Shown here piece after piece: positions 54,916-63,580 of a stretch of DNA of 64,000 nucleotides. The notes under the pieces were generated by a model. That model saw nothing but the letters and a program-made list of their open reading frames with translations, had not been told where the DNA came from and searched no databases. Position 1 is the first letter of the stretch. Every line of letters begins with the position of its first letter. This DNA is from Roseimicrobium sp. ORNL1 (GTDB lineage: Bacteria; Verrucomicrobiota; Verrucomicrobiia; Verrucomicrobiales; Verrucomicrobiaceae): NCBI RefSeq assembly GCF_011044495.1, contig NZ_CP049143.1, positions 4,030,001-4,094,000 of the forward strand, written 5' to 3'. The position numbers and the translations under genes were made by a program.

Positions 54916-56178
54916 TTAGGCTACGGACGCAGGAGATTTCCAGGCGGCGTACTTCTCCAGAATATACTGGGCACGTTCGGCATCGCCTTCCAGAATCTCA
55001 GCCACGTCGTCCACGCCCATGTCGTCGAGCACGGAGATCTCGGACACACCACCGCTGGTAAGCTTCACCGCCTCGCCTGCGGTGATGCCCAGGGCTTCCA
55101 CGAGCTGGTGCGCGGCACCGCCCATGTGGCCTTCGAAGACCTTCTTCGCGTGTTCATCCTTCTCGATCACCAGGTCATACCCAATGAGGCGGGAGGTGAG
55201 GCGGGCGTTCTGCCCCTTGCGGCCGATGGCCTTGGACAGCTCTTCCTCGCTCACGGTGAGGTGCACACGCTTGTTCGCCTCATCCACGCTGATGGAGAGG
55301 ATCTTGATGGGCTTGAGCGCTTCCTTGGTGAACTCGGCCACGTCCTTGTTGAAGTGGATGATGTCCACCTTCTCATTGTTGAGCTCACGGACGATGTTCT
55401 TCACACGGGCGCCACGCAGGCCCACGCAGGCGCCGACGGGATCCACCTTCTCATCTGCGCTGAAGACGGCCACCTTCGTGCGGTAGCCTGCTTCACGGGC
55501 GATGCTGACGATTTCCACCGTGCGGTCGGAGATTTCGCTCACTTCGAACTCGAAAAGACGGCGGACAAAGTTCGGATGGCTGCGGGAAAGGATGATCTCA
55601 GGACCGCGGGAGGTGCTCTTTTCCACAGCCTTCACATAGAAGCGCATGCGGTCGCCGACGGTGTAGTCCTCCGTGGGCACACGCTCACGGCCGGTCATGA
55701 CGCCCTCGAACTTGCCGAGGTCCACAATCACGTCCGACTTGTCGAAACGACGGATGGTGCCGCTGACGACATCGCCCGTGCGGTCCTTGAATTCTTCGTA
55801 GAGATTGGCCTTCTCCGCCTCGCGCAGACGCTGCATCCAGGTCTGCTTGGCGGTCTGGGCGGCGATGCGACCGAAGTCCTTGGGCGTGACTTCCACGTCC
55901 ACTTCATCACCGGGTTGGGCATCCGGCTTGAGCTTGCGCGCATGCTTCACCGCGAGCTGCTCAAAGGGGTTTTCCACGGTTTCAGAGACAAGGAGCTTGG
56001 CAAAGGCCTTGATCGTGCCTTTGTCTGGATCGATCTCGATCCTCAGTTCCCGGGCGGGACCGATGCTCTTTTTGGACGCGGCCAGAAGCGCGCTCTGAAG
56101 GGCCTCAACCATTTTGCTGCGGTCGATGCCTTTCTCCTTCTGGTAGTATTCAAACAGGGCTTTAAGTTCGCTGACCAT
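54916..56178 (-). CDS. nusA: transcription termination/antitermination factor NusA
   Basis: A 420-residue RNA polymerase-binding factor. An N-terminal domain (1-110) is followed by S1 (GTIRRFDKSDVIVDLGKFEGVM), KH1 (GACVGLRGARVKNIVREL) and KH2 (SKAIGRKGQNARLTSRL). A C-terminal helical segment of about 65 residues is rich in Glu/Asp (LDDMGVDDVAEILEGDAERA). It is the first gene of the cluster. The usual rimP is not upstream. An intrinsic-terminator-like hairpin lies 43 bases before the start, which could serve attenuation by NusA itself. Confidence 0.95.
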   Translation of the reverse strand: MVSELKALFEYYQKEKGIDRSKMVEALQSALLAASKKSIGPARELRIEIDPDKGTIKAFAKLLVSETVENPFEQLAVKHARKLKPDAQPGDEVDVEVTPKDFGRIAAQTAKQTWMQRLREAEKANLYEEFKDRTGDVVSGTIRRFDKSDVIVDLGKFEGVMTGRERVPTEDYTVGDRMRFYVKAVEKSTSRGPEIILSRSHPNFVRRLFEFEVSEISDRTVEIVSIAREAGYRTKVAVFSADEKVDPVGACVGLRGARVKNIVRELNNEKVDIIHFNKDVAEFTKEALKPIKILSISVDEANKRVHLTVSEEELSKAIGRKGQNARLTSRLIGYDLVIEKDEHAKKVFEGHMGGAAHQLVEALGITAGEAVKLTSGGVSEISVLDDMGVDDVAEILEGDAERAQYILEKYAAWKSPASVA

Positions 56179-56220
56179 GGCTGTGAGGGGAAAGTGGAAA
56201 CGGAGAAACCTCCCCAGACG

Positions 56221-56254
56221 AAAAAAAGAGCGGGACTAGTCCCACTCTCGCTCT
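56221..56254 (-). terminator. intrinsic-terminator-like hairpin upstream of nusA
   Basis: Read on the minus strand, a GC-rich stem built on the palindrome GGGACTAGTCCC, with outer GAGC/GCTC pairing and a small bulge, is followed by seven T residues (AAAAAAA at 56221-56227 on the plus strand). It lies in the gap between the membrane protein gene at 56384 and nusA, 43 bases before the nusA start codon. Confidence 0.7.
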
Positions 56255-56383
56255 GGAGAATTGAATCTCGAGTTTTTCGCCCCGGAAGGAAAGGTGAAGA
56301 TATCCTAAAGGATGGAACTGGCAAGCAGTTTTATCCCCTGTAAAGGAAAACCAAGGGTAAAGGAACTTGCAGGGCTAGAGCAT

Positions 56384-56995
56384 TCAGCTTTCGGCGGTTG
56401 CGACGGCTCTTGGAGGTCCCATTTCCGTCTCCCCGAGACCCCGCACCCTCCGCCTCAGCCAGAAGCACGCCCCCGTCAGTCCCAGCAAGGCGCCGATGTA
56501 GCTGCCATTGTGGATGCAGGCCGCCCGGATGAACCCGGGCACGTCCCTCACCCCGTAACTGTGGGCAAATTCCTGCCAGTCGCCCGCGCTAGGGTCGGTG
56601 CCCGGCCGGGTTACCCACCACCCCACTCCGGCGCCGACCAAACCCGCCACTGCTGCCACCGCAATCAGCACGACGAACGCCTGCCTGCACCAGCGGACGG
56701 CCACTTTTTCGGGCAAATGAGGCACCGCGAGCCTGGCGAGAAACCACCCCGCAATGAATCCCACCCACCATGTGGCCAGGAACCCTATCTGTGCCGTGTA
56801 CACCCGCTCCGGCCAGCCGAAGTCCATGTACCGGAACTGCTCCGCCTTGAACTCGGTGAAGTACTCCCGCGAGATGGTGTAGGTGATCTGGTCATGCAGG
56901 ATGCCATACGCACCCGCGATGAGCGCACCCTGCACACCTATCCACGCCATGAGCGGAAGGAGGGAAAGCTTGAAGCGTGGATAGAGGAGGGACAT
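56384..56995 (-). CDS. polytopic membrane protein of unknown function
   Basis: About 203 residues from the ATG at 56993-56995; the frame is open to 57088. Four or five hydrophobic segments are visible (LSLLPLMAWIGVQGALIAGAYG, IGFLATWWVGFIAGWFLARLA, AFVVLIAVAAVAGLVGAGVGWWV, NGSYIGALLGLTGACFWLRRR), with a distinct loop YTISREYFTEFKAEQFRYMDFGWPERVYTAQ. No known domain can be named. Confidence 0.6.
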   Translation of the reverse strand: MSLLYPRFKLSLLPLMAWIGVQGALIAGAYGILHDQITYTISREYFTEFKAEQFRYMDFGWPERVYTAQIGFLATWWVGFIAGWFLARLAVPHLPEKVAVRWCRQAFVVLIAVAAVAGLVGAGVGWWVTRPGTDPSAGDWQEFAHSYGVRDVPGFIRAACIHNGSYIGALLGLTGACFWLRRRVRGLGETEMGPPRAVATAES

Positions 56996-57186
56996 GACAT
57001 TGACGGCGCGCTGCGGAATCCCATGCATGACAGGAACATGAAACACGCGCAAGCAAACGTGCACGGAGGGAACACAAGCCCACGGCACGGGACAGGAGAG
57101 GACTGGACTGGACTGCCCGATTCACCTCAAAAAATATAAAGCGTGTTTCCGAGGCACAACAGATGCGCATTCGCTAACATCACTCA

Positions 57187-58386
57187 ATGTCAATGAATCC
57201 AGCCGGCGCCTTAGCTCTGAACACGACCAGGCCAGAATCCGAATCGAAAGCACCGCGCCGGACCTTCCAGCATTGGGTGGACGCACCCCTCGCCAAGGAG
57301 AAGATCCACACCCCACACGAGGTCCTGCTCCGGGGCTGGATGTTCTCGCCGGAAGGAAGAACTCTCCACGGCACAGCATCCGTCGACGGCATGCCTGATG
57401 TCATCTTCACCACCAAGGTGGAGCGCCTGGACGTGGTGCAGCACTTTCAGGAGAAAGGGCTGGCTGTGCCCGCAACTTGCGGGTTCGAGCTCACCGTGCC
57501 CCTTCCTGAGAATGGAAAGTCCATCGTGGATGTAAGCCTGACCTTCACGGACGGCGTCTACACTACGAAACCTCAGAGCTACAGCATCGAGCGCCCTGAG
57601 ATGTTCCCGTGGCCGCCTCCCCCAGCCCGCACCACCCTCATCTCGCATTTCTACAATGAGGAATACCTCCTTCCCCTGTGGCTGCGGCACCATGTGCCAC
57701 TGTTTGATCACGGCATCCTCATCAATCGCGGCTCCACCGATCGTTCGGCAGCCATTTGCAGGGAACTGGCTCCACACTGGGAGGTGCGGGATGCAAGCTG
57801 CCTCGAGTTCGATGCTGAGGAGGTGGATCAGGAGGTGATGGCCGTTGAGAGGGAGTGCACCGGTTGGAAATTCGTGCTCAACACCACTGAATTTCTCCAC
57901 GTGCACTCGAAGGAATCCTTCCTCGCCGCACTGCACACCTACGGACGGCGCGCCTACGGGATCCACATCCTGCTGCTGATGGACCCTGAGCAGGCACGCT
58001 ATCCCGAGTTCGACCCTGGAAAGCCGCTCGCTGCGCAGCGTCATCACGGCTGCTTCCAGACATTGGTATTCGCCTTCCGTTACATCCACAACCATGAGGA
58101 CGGGCGCTACTCGACAGGCCGCCATGCCACGACCCATGTCTCCGACTTTTTCCCCAGGCAGGGCGCGGTGATTCTGAAGATGTATCTCACTCCCTGGAAC
58201 GAACCGTTCAGACGTCGCAAGCTTCAAATTCGTCCCACCCTTTCTCAAAAGAGCCGCGAGAAAAATCTGGGCTACCAGCACGTGGGCACTGCGGATGAGC
58301 TGGAGGATTTCTACAAGTCGAACATCGGACTCACCACCGACCTGCGGAAAATGCGGGACCTGGCGTGGGTGTTTCACCAGAGGTAG
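57187..58386 (+). CDS. glycosyltransferase family 2/92-like protein
   Basis: A 399-residue protein. An N-terminal beta-rich domain of about 130 residues (HEVLLRGWMFSPEGRTLHGTASVDG) precedes a GT-A-like catalytic domain: TLISHFYNEEYLLPLWLRHHVPLFDHGILINRGSTDRSAAIC is the nucleotide-sugar binding start of this group. At the metal-binding position, where WVLNVDADEF is expected, the sequence reads KFVLNTTEFLHV, so the DxD aspartates are missing. It may be metal-independent, inactive, or have a different donor. The start is the ATG at 57187. Confidence 0.7.
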   Translation: MSMNPAGALALNTTRPESESKAPRRTFQHWVDAPLAKEKIHTPHEVLLRGWMFSPEGRTLHGTASVDGMPDVIFTTKVERLDVVQHFQEKGLAVPATCGFELTVPLPENGKSIVDVSLTFTDGVYTTKPQSYSIERPEMFPWPPPPARTTLISHFYNEEYLLPLWLRHHVPLFDHGILINRGSTDRSAAICRELAPHWEVRDASCLEFDAEEVDQEVMAVERECTGWKFVLNTTEFLHVHSKESFLAALHTYGRRAYGIHILLLMDPEQARYPEFDPGKPLAAQRHHGCFQTLVFAFRYIHNHEDGRYSTGRHATTHVSDFFPRQGAVILKMYLTPWNEPFRRRKLQIRPTLSQKSREKNLGYQHVGTADELEDFYKSNIGLTTDLRKMRDLAWVFHQR

Positions 58387-58470
58387 CAGGCTTGCGAGAG
58401 AAGGGGTGGCGCCGCTTGGCGCGCGCATCAGGAACTTGCCATCTCCTCTCGGGGCGACGAAATCCCTTCA

Positions 58471-59280
58471 GTGCCCCCTCATGATTCCCATCGCCCCCGC
58501 CTGCGCGCCCTCTTCTTCGATGCCGCAGGCACCCTGTTCCACCTGAGCGAACCCGTGGGCGACACGTATGCGCGTATTGCCGCGAAGCATGGCGTGACGG
58601 CAGAACCACGCGCCTTGGAGAACGCGTTCCGCACCGCTTGGAAAACACTGCCCTCACCCGTGCATCCAGAAGGCACCCCTCCTGCGGATGACGACCGCTC
58701 CTGGTGGCGCGAGGTGGTGTGGCTCACCTTTGTACAAGTGACCGCATCACGTGACGCCAGCGGTGCCGTGGATGATGGCGCCGATGCCGCTGCCGTATTC
58801 GAGCCGATGTTTGCAGAGATGTATGCGCACTTCGCGAATGCCGAAGCGTGGCAACTCTACGAGGACACGATTCCCGCACTGGAGAAACTGCGCGAACACG
58901 CGAGCAGTCATGGTCCACCGGAGGGTGCACCTCCACCTCTGCGTCTCTTTGTCCTCTCCAACTTTGACCGCCGCCTGCATCCCATCCTGGAGGGCCTGGG
59001 CATCGCGCATTTCTTTGAGAAGGTGCTCCTCTCCAGCGAAGTCGGCACGAGCAAACCGCACCCACGCATGTTCCTCGCCGCACTCGCGACCGCAGCAGAT
59101 GCTCCCGCTTCACAATGCCTCCACATCGGCGACGATGAACACTGCGACTTCGCCGGCGCACAGACCGCCGGCATGCACGCTGCCCTGGTCTCCCGCCCCG
59201 AAGTGACCCTGCTGACACTCGCGGAAAAAGTCCTTCAAAACGAATTCCCGCTTGCACCAGCCGCCAAAATGCATACGTAA
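58471..59280 (+). CDS. HAD-superfamily (IA) hydrolase
   Basis: A 269-residue phosphatase-like protein. Motif I is FFDAAGTLF (nucleophile Asp, with the second Asp replaced by Ala, as in several HAD-IA subgroups). Motif II is VLSNFD, motif III is the Lys in GTSKPHPRMF, and motif IV is HIGDDEHCDFAGAQTAGM. A helical cap of about 90 residues follows motif I. The start is a GTG at 58471. The substrate is unknown; the missing second Asp of motif I is a known variant of non-phosphatase or weak-phosphatase members. Confidence 0.82.
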   Translation: MPPHDSHRPRLRALFFDAAGTLFHLSEPVGDTYARIAAKHGVTAEPRALENAFRTAWKTLPSPVHPEGTPPADDDRSWWREVVWLTFVQVTASRDASGAVDDGADAAAVFEPMFAEMYAHFANAEAWQLYEDTIPALEKLREHASSHGPPEGAPPPLRLFVLSNFDRRLHPILEGLGIAHFFEKVLLSSEVGTSKPHPRMFLAALATAADAPASQCLHIGDDEHCDFAGAQTAGMHAALVSRPEVTLLTLAEKVLQNEFPLAPAAKMHT

Positions 59281-59298
59281 ACTCCCCTCAAAACAAAC

Positions 59299-59370
59299 GC
59301 GCGGGTAGCTCAGCGGTAGAGCAGTTGGCTTTTAACCAATTGGTCCTGGGTTCGATCCCCAGCCCGCGTA
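59299..59370 (+). tRNA. tRNA-Lys (anticodon TTT)
   Basis: A 72-nt cloverleaf. The acceptor stem is GCGCGGG with CCCGCGT (one G-U at the end), the D-arm is GCTC-loop-GAGC, the anticodon stem is GTTGG/CCAAT with loop CTTTTAA (anticodon TTT), the variable loop is 5 nt, and the T-arm is CTGGG-TTCGATC-CCCAG. Discriminator A is at 59370. CCA is not encoded. Confidence 0.95.
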
Positions 59371-59868
59371 CTTCGTCTTTCCGGTGGATGTGCCTAAAGC
59401 AGGGCAGCGCGAAAGTAATTCATGGCGATATCTTGGAAATGGTCGCATGACAGAGGCTCAAGACCTCGCAAAGCACATGAGCGTCAGGTTAAGAAACCGT
59501 GAACGGTTTTAGCACAGCGGGGCCAGCATCAGAATCAAGATGATGGTAATGATTGACCGTTTCATTGGTTCACTGGGCGGCCGTCCTCACTTTGTGAACC
59601 GAGGCTCCCCTTGTCCCTACAGCCTCATCTCCTCACCATACTTCAAAAGAATGCACGGGTGGAGTCCACGCGATGGACTCGTTCACTTCTCAAGCGGGCG
59701 TCTGCAGGCTCCAGTGGAATTTCTACTCATGATTCCAGCGAACGCCCCACACTCATGAATCTGAAGCCATCCGTGAACGGCCTGTAACAAAAGCTCCGTG
59801 CCGTGACGGCGCATCCTCTTGGGAGCGCCTGCGTATCCGACAATCAAATCGCGAACTCTCACAAAGAA
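59371..59868. other. intergenic region, no gene recognised
   Basis: About 500 bases between tRNA-Lys and the gene at 59869. A 72-codon frame at 59540-59758 has no signal, motif or coding-like composition. No repeat of the families described elsewhere was found. Confidence 0.6.
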
Positions 59869-60342
59869 TTATTCCACCTTCTCATTCAAGAGTTCGGGAT
59901 GCTTCAGCAGCACGTCCCTTAGGAACATTCTCTCCAAAGAGTCTCCCCTCTTCACGTTGCCGACCACATATTCGGGACCGTCCTCAAATACGAGGTATTC
60001 GCGAGCCATGATTGCAAAGGCACAGGCCGGCTCCCCGTGAAAAGTGATGTTTACAACTTCTCCGGCGGCAACTCCAGGTTCAAGATGCCCTCCTTTGCAA
60101 TCCAGACCTCTGAAAAACCGCTTCAAACTATCAACGAATGCACTCGATTGAGTATCTACCAGATAGTGCTTTTTCCCTCCCTCAGGACTCAGAATCCAAG
60201 CATCGATGGTGACCCGGCAGTTATTCCCCTTCAATGTTGTAAGCTCGGGAAGCTCCGCTGCATATGCCGGGTGAAGCCAACTCACCATCGTCAAAAACGT
60301 GATGGCAATCCAGGTACCAAAGTGTCGTTTGATAAGAATCAT
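59869..60342 (-). CDS. secreted protein of unknown function
   Basis: A 157-residue protein with a signal peptide (LIKRHFGTWIAITFLTMVSWLHPAYA, cleavage near AYA-AEL). The mature part is mixed alpha/beta with two cysteines (NCRV and DCKG) and a third in PACAF. Segments GEVVNITFHGEPACAFAIMARE and GDSLERMFLRDVLLKHPELL do not match a known family. Confidence 0.6.
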   Translation of the reverse strand: MILIKRHFGTWIAITFLTMVSWLHPAYAAELPELTTLKGNNCRVTIDAWILSPEGGKKHYLVDTQSSAFVDSLKRFFRGLDCKGGHLEPGVAAGEVVNITFHGEPACAFAIMAREYLVFEDGPEYVVGNVKRGDSLERMFLRDVLLKHPELLNEKVE

Positions 60343-60513
60343 GTTACTTCTTTCTGGGGTAGTGGATATTCCTTGTAACCGCCTTGGACGCGTGCCTCCT
60401 GCCCACGGAGCAGTTCAGCCAAGATTCCGCGCTAAAAGCCCGGGGCCTCCCTGGCTGTGCCGAAGTCCACGATCTTGGCGCTGGACTGCCAGCCTCCGCC
60501 GCCTGCAGGAGAC

Positions 60514-60741
60514 TCAACGATGAGAAGGACCAAAAACAAACGCACCCATCTGTTGATCAGGCGATTGCCTCGCGAATCCAGAGCCGAAGCAGTCGGGACA
60601 GCGCGTCGCATAACGTCCCGGGGATGCGGCCTCGCCAGTACCGTTGCACGTGTTGCATTTGATTGGCACTTTCTTTGGCCGTTGCTTGCTGGCGCGAAGA
60701 CGAGCTTTTATCTCGAGCGGTGTCGGTTTGGACTCAATCAT
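60514..60741 (-). CDS. DnaJ-type zinc-finger miniprotein
   Basis: About 75 residues from the ATG at 60739-60741. Two Cys pairs in DnaJ-like spacing, CNTCNGTG and CPDCFGSG, could form one zinc site. A short basic N-terminus precedes them. No J domain. Translation is unproven, but the motif pair is unlikely in a random frame. Confidence 0.5.
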   Translation of the reverse strand: MIESKPTPLEIKARLRASKQRPKKVPIKCNTCNGTGEAASPGRYATRCPDCFGSGFARQSPDQQMGAFVFGPSHR

Positions 60742-60884
60742 TGGGCACCATAGCACCTTTTGGCTTGTTTAACGAGGATGAACACGTCTGAGCCCAAGCT
60801 CGGCCACTTCTGGGAATGCGAATTGCCCTGGCCGTATTCGCGCCAAATGAGATTTTCCGGGCACCGCTTTTGGCTGACGGTGTA

Positions 60885-61256
60885 TCACAAAAATTCCAGC
60901 GCCTTCGCATGAGCCAGCACCACCTCGGGATTTCCTTGCAGTGCCAGGATATAGCGCTTGTTGAATCCCTCCCCGCTGCCGGATGCAGTCAACAGCTTGC
61001 GGACCGCCGCGACCATCGCATCAACATTGGAGTCAGTCAGCAGTTCCTCGTCGTCCTCTGCCTCATCCATCACGACAATGAGCTGGGACAGTTCGCGCAG
61101 CCATTCGAACCATGGATCATTGGTGAGCAACTGCAGGAAGTGATTGGGGGATTGGATTCGACCATTCGCGGCTTCATAGGCCGCTCGTTCGGATTCCACC
61201 AGGGCCTTGTGAAGTTCCAACAAGGCGTGCCTCAACTCTGAAAGTTTCTGGCTCAT
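60885..61256 (-). CDS. conserved hypothetical protein
   Basis: About 123 residues from the ATG at 61254-61256 (MSQKLSEL); other in-frame ATGs lie at 61262 and 61280. The architecture LRHALLELHKALVESERAAYE, then LLTNDPWFEWLRELSQLIVVMDEA, ending VLAHAKALEFL, resembles a small helical family found in many bacteria. No function is known. Confidence 0.6.
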   Translation of the reverse strand: MSQKLSELRHALLELHKALVESERAAYEAANGRIQSPNHFLQLLTNDPWFEWLRELSQLIVVMDEAEDDEELLTDSNVDAMVAAVRKLLTASGSGEGFNKRYILALQGNPEVVLAHAKALEFL

Positions 61257-61306
61257 CTTCATCACGAATATGGCACGCACGTTCTGCGTTCGCTTTAATC
61301 AATCAA

Positions 61307-61678
61307 TCACACCCCCACCCCATTCGCCTTGATCGCGTAGGTTGCACCCAAGGTTGTGCGAATCTCCTGCTGGCGCTGCAGGGAGAACAATTCGCAGCCG
61401 GAGGGATTGTCAATTTCGCTAAGTGAGTCGCCTTTGTCCGCAAGCGTTTGCAGCCACGCCTTGAGAATCTCCTCATACTGCTCCGCGAGTGGTTTCACCT
61501 TGTCCTTGGGATGCTTGAAGTAGGTCGTGCTTTTGCCAGTGGTCATGACACCGGAAAAGTGAAAGCAGTACTTCACTTCCTTGGGATGGGATGGCTCCAC
61601 CAGCGGCACTTCTTCAATGGTGAGGCGGAAGAGGGAGCCTTGGGCGGTGCGGTGGGTCAATTCCTGGACAGGTGTCAT
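61307..61678 (-). CDS. hypothetical soluble protein
   Basis: A 123-residue protein from the ATG at 61676-61678. A beta-rich N-terminal half (QGSLFRLTIEEVPLV, VKYCFHFSGVMTTGK) and a helical C-terminal half (AEQYEEILKAWLQTLADKGD) are visible. The same frame stays open to 62485, but that extension is antisense to galT and is not taken as coding. Confidence 0.55.
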   Translation of the reverse strand: MTPVQELTHRTAQGSLFRLTIEEVPLVEPSHPKEVKYCFHFSGVMTTGKSTTYFKHPKDKVKPLAEQYEEILKAWLQTLADKGDSLSEIDNPSGCELFSLQRQQEIRTTLGATYAIKANGVGV

Positions 61679-61891
61679 GGGAGCAATGCGGGTGAGTGAG
61701 TGGGTGGGCGGACAGCACAACAAATCGAACGCAAAAGGCACCTTCATGCAGAGAACCGCTCGGGTGTGTAATAAAGCGATCGCGAAAAAAGTGCACCAAG
61801 AATTTGGCCCGGGGAGTATCAAGCTGAAAGTCAGGCGACGATTCACACTTTGTTTCTCGAACCCGGGAATTGAATGCGATACGATCAGCGC

Positions 61892-62932
61892 ATGAATCCC
61901 CTCGCCTCTCCGGAACTCCGGTACAATCCCATCACGCTGGACTGGGTCATCATGGCAGCGGCGCGGGAGCGCAGGCCGGATGACTTCCACAAGGCAGTGC
62001 CGGAGCCCCGCCCTACCCAGCCTCCCTTCAACGAAACTTGCCCCTTCTGCCCTGGAAACGAGAAGCAGACCGCTCAGGAGCTTGTGCGGGAATCCGACCC
62101 GAGCGGCACCTGGGCGGTGCGCGCGTTCGCGAACAAGTTTCCCGCCTTCAGCCCCACCCCGGACTTGCACCGGCAGGCACATGACTCCTTCCGTTCCATG
62201 GCTGCCGCCGGCGCGCATGAGGTAGTGGTGGAGCATCCGCGTCATGACCTCGCGCTCGCGGACATGGACGTGTCCCACCTCGCTGCCATCCTGCGCGTGT
62301 ACCGTGCGAGGTACATGGAGCTGAAAAAAGCGCCGCACGTGCGCGGCATCGTGATTTTCAAGAATCACGGCGAACGCGCAGGCTCCTCCCTGCTGCATCC
62401 GCATTCCCAGATCATCGCTGCGCCGGTGGTGTCCTGCCAGGTACGCATGCGCCTGCACGAAGCGCGGCGCTTCCATGAGGTGCACGGCGAATGCCTCTAC
62501 TGCAGCACGATGGACGATGAATTGAAGGCCGGTGAGCGCATCGTGGAAACCGGGAATTCCTTCACTGCCTTCGTCCCCTACGCATCACTCTCGCCCTATC
62601 ACCTGTGGATTTTCCCCACGACGCATGCGCCGTCCTATGACTCCATCACGGATGCCCAGATTCAAGAGCTCGCCGGTGTGCTGAAGCGGTTGCTCGTGCG
62701 ACTGCGCACCGCTGCGGGAGATCCGGATTTTAATATCACCATCCGCTCAGCTCCGGTGGGAGAAGAGAGCGCATGCTGCTTCCACTGGTACATCGCCATC
62801 GTGCCCCGGCTGAGTCACCTCGCAGGGTTCGAACTCGGCAGCGGCACGTACATCAACAGCCTGCCCTCAGAGGTGAGCGCGGAGAATTTGCGCAGGGTGC
62901 AGGTGGAGGGTGTAAGCGCGAGCGTGGAGTGA
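61892..62932 (+). CDS. galT: galactose-1-phosphate uridylyltransferase
   Basis: A 346-residue enzyme of the Leloir pathway. The zinc-site motif CPFCPGNE has Cys50 and Cys53. The active-site HPHSQ near residues 168-172 lies in GSSLLHPHSQIIA, and VPYASLSPYHLWIFP and HWYIAIVPRL are typical. The start is the ATG at 61892; an ATG 18 bases upstream is also in frame. No galK or galE is adjacent. Confidence 0.92.
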   Translation: MNPLASPELRYNPITLDWVIMAAARERRPDDFHKAVPEPRPTQPPFNETCPFCPGNEKQTAQELVRESDPSGTWAVRAFANKFPAFSPTPDLHRQAHDSFRSMAAAGAHEVVVEHPRHDLALADMDVSHLAAILRVYRARYMELKKAPHVRGIVIFKNHGERAGSSLLHPHSQIIAAPVVSCQVRMRLHEARRFHEVHGECLYCSTMDDELKAGERIVETGNSFTAFVPYASLSPYHLWIFPTTHAPSYDSITDAQIQELAGVLKRLLVRLRTAAGDPDFNITIRSAPVGEESACCFHWYIAIVPRLSHLAGFELGSGTYINSLPSEVSAENLRRVQVEGVSASVE

Positions 62933-62996
62933 TAGGGCTGGTGTATCACCTGCAAGTGAGTCAGCCATTCAGCAAAGCCATGGCATAGGCCCAAGA

Positions 62997-63020
62997 AGTG
63001 GGGGCATTCCTGCCCCCATT
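62997..63020. repeat. REP-like palindromic unit, left copy
   Basis: A 24-base unit that contains its own hairpin, GGGGGCA, a TTCC loop and TGCCCCC. Its exact reverse complement lies at 63114-63137. The pair flanks 93 bases in the gap after galT. Confidence 0.75.
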
Positions 63021-63113
63021 TTACGGTCACAGCCGATTGGTGATGAAGCTTCAGATTCGGAAGCCCATTACATCACAAGCACATTGGTCATGACAACGCG
63101 CCGCTTACGCTCG

Positions 63114-63137
63114 AATGGGGGCAGGAATGCCCCCACT
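63114..63137. repeat. REP-like palindromic unit, right copy
   Basis: The exact reverse complement of 62997-63020, with the same internal GGGGGCA/TGCCCCC hairpin. The whole 62997-63137 segment could fold into a two-headed structure like a paired REP element. Confidence 0.75.
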
Positions 63138-63178
63138 CCTTGACGTGACGCAACGACATGGGCAAAGACGCCACTGAT

Positions 63179-63520
63179 TCACCTCCCCAAATGCATCGCC
63201 TCTTCCACCCGAATGTCGTCGGCAGAGGGTTTTGAGGGAACCTTGGAATCGTTGCTCGGAGAGCCCTGCAGCCAGCGCCGGGCAAGCTCCTCACGAGCGC
63301 GATCCCAGTGCTCCTTTCTGGGCTCATTTCCACCGCCCTCGGCCTGACTGTACTGACTGGCCAGTGCTTCCAGAGAGGTTTCCTCATCGAAGTGGGCGCC
63401 CACTCCGGACTCGGAGACCATACGGGAGCCAGCTGCTCCCGCCTCGAGGTCGAGGGGATTCATTCCCGGCCTCGACTGCTGTTCCTGACTCTGACTTTGG
63501 TTTTGGTTTTGAGTCTGCAT
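63179..63520 (-). CDS. hypothetical protein with Gln-rich N-terminus
   Basis: About 113 residues from the ATG at 63518-63520. The first 20 residues are a Q/N/S low-complexity run (MQTQNQNQSQSQEQQ). The middle is acidic and helical (HWDRAREELARRWLQG). No known domain. It follows obg on the same strand after about 60 bases. Confidence 0.45.
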   Translation of the reverse strand: MQTQNQNQSQSQEQQSRPGMNPLDLEAGAAGSRMVSESGVGAHFDEETSLEALASQYSQAEGGGNEPRKEHWDRAREELARRWLQGSPSNDSKVPSKPSADDIRVEEAMHLGR

Positions 63521-63580
63521 TCCCGCGGATCGCATCCGCGGGGGTCTTTGGACCTACCGGAAGTCATCTACGAGGAACAC

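Noticed and set aside
59540-59758. 72-codon frame after tRNA-Lys
   Set aside because: No motif, signal, RBS or composition supporting a gene.
61679-62485. Upstream extension of the 61307 gene
   Set aside because: Lies antisense to galT; the ATG at 61678 gives a sensible protein.
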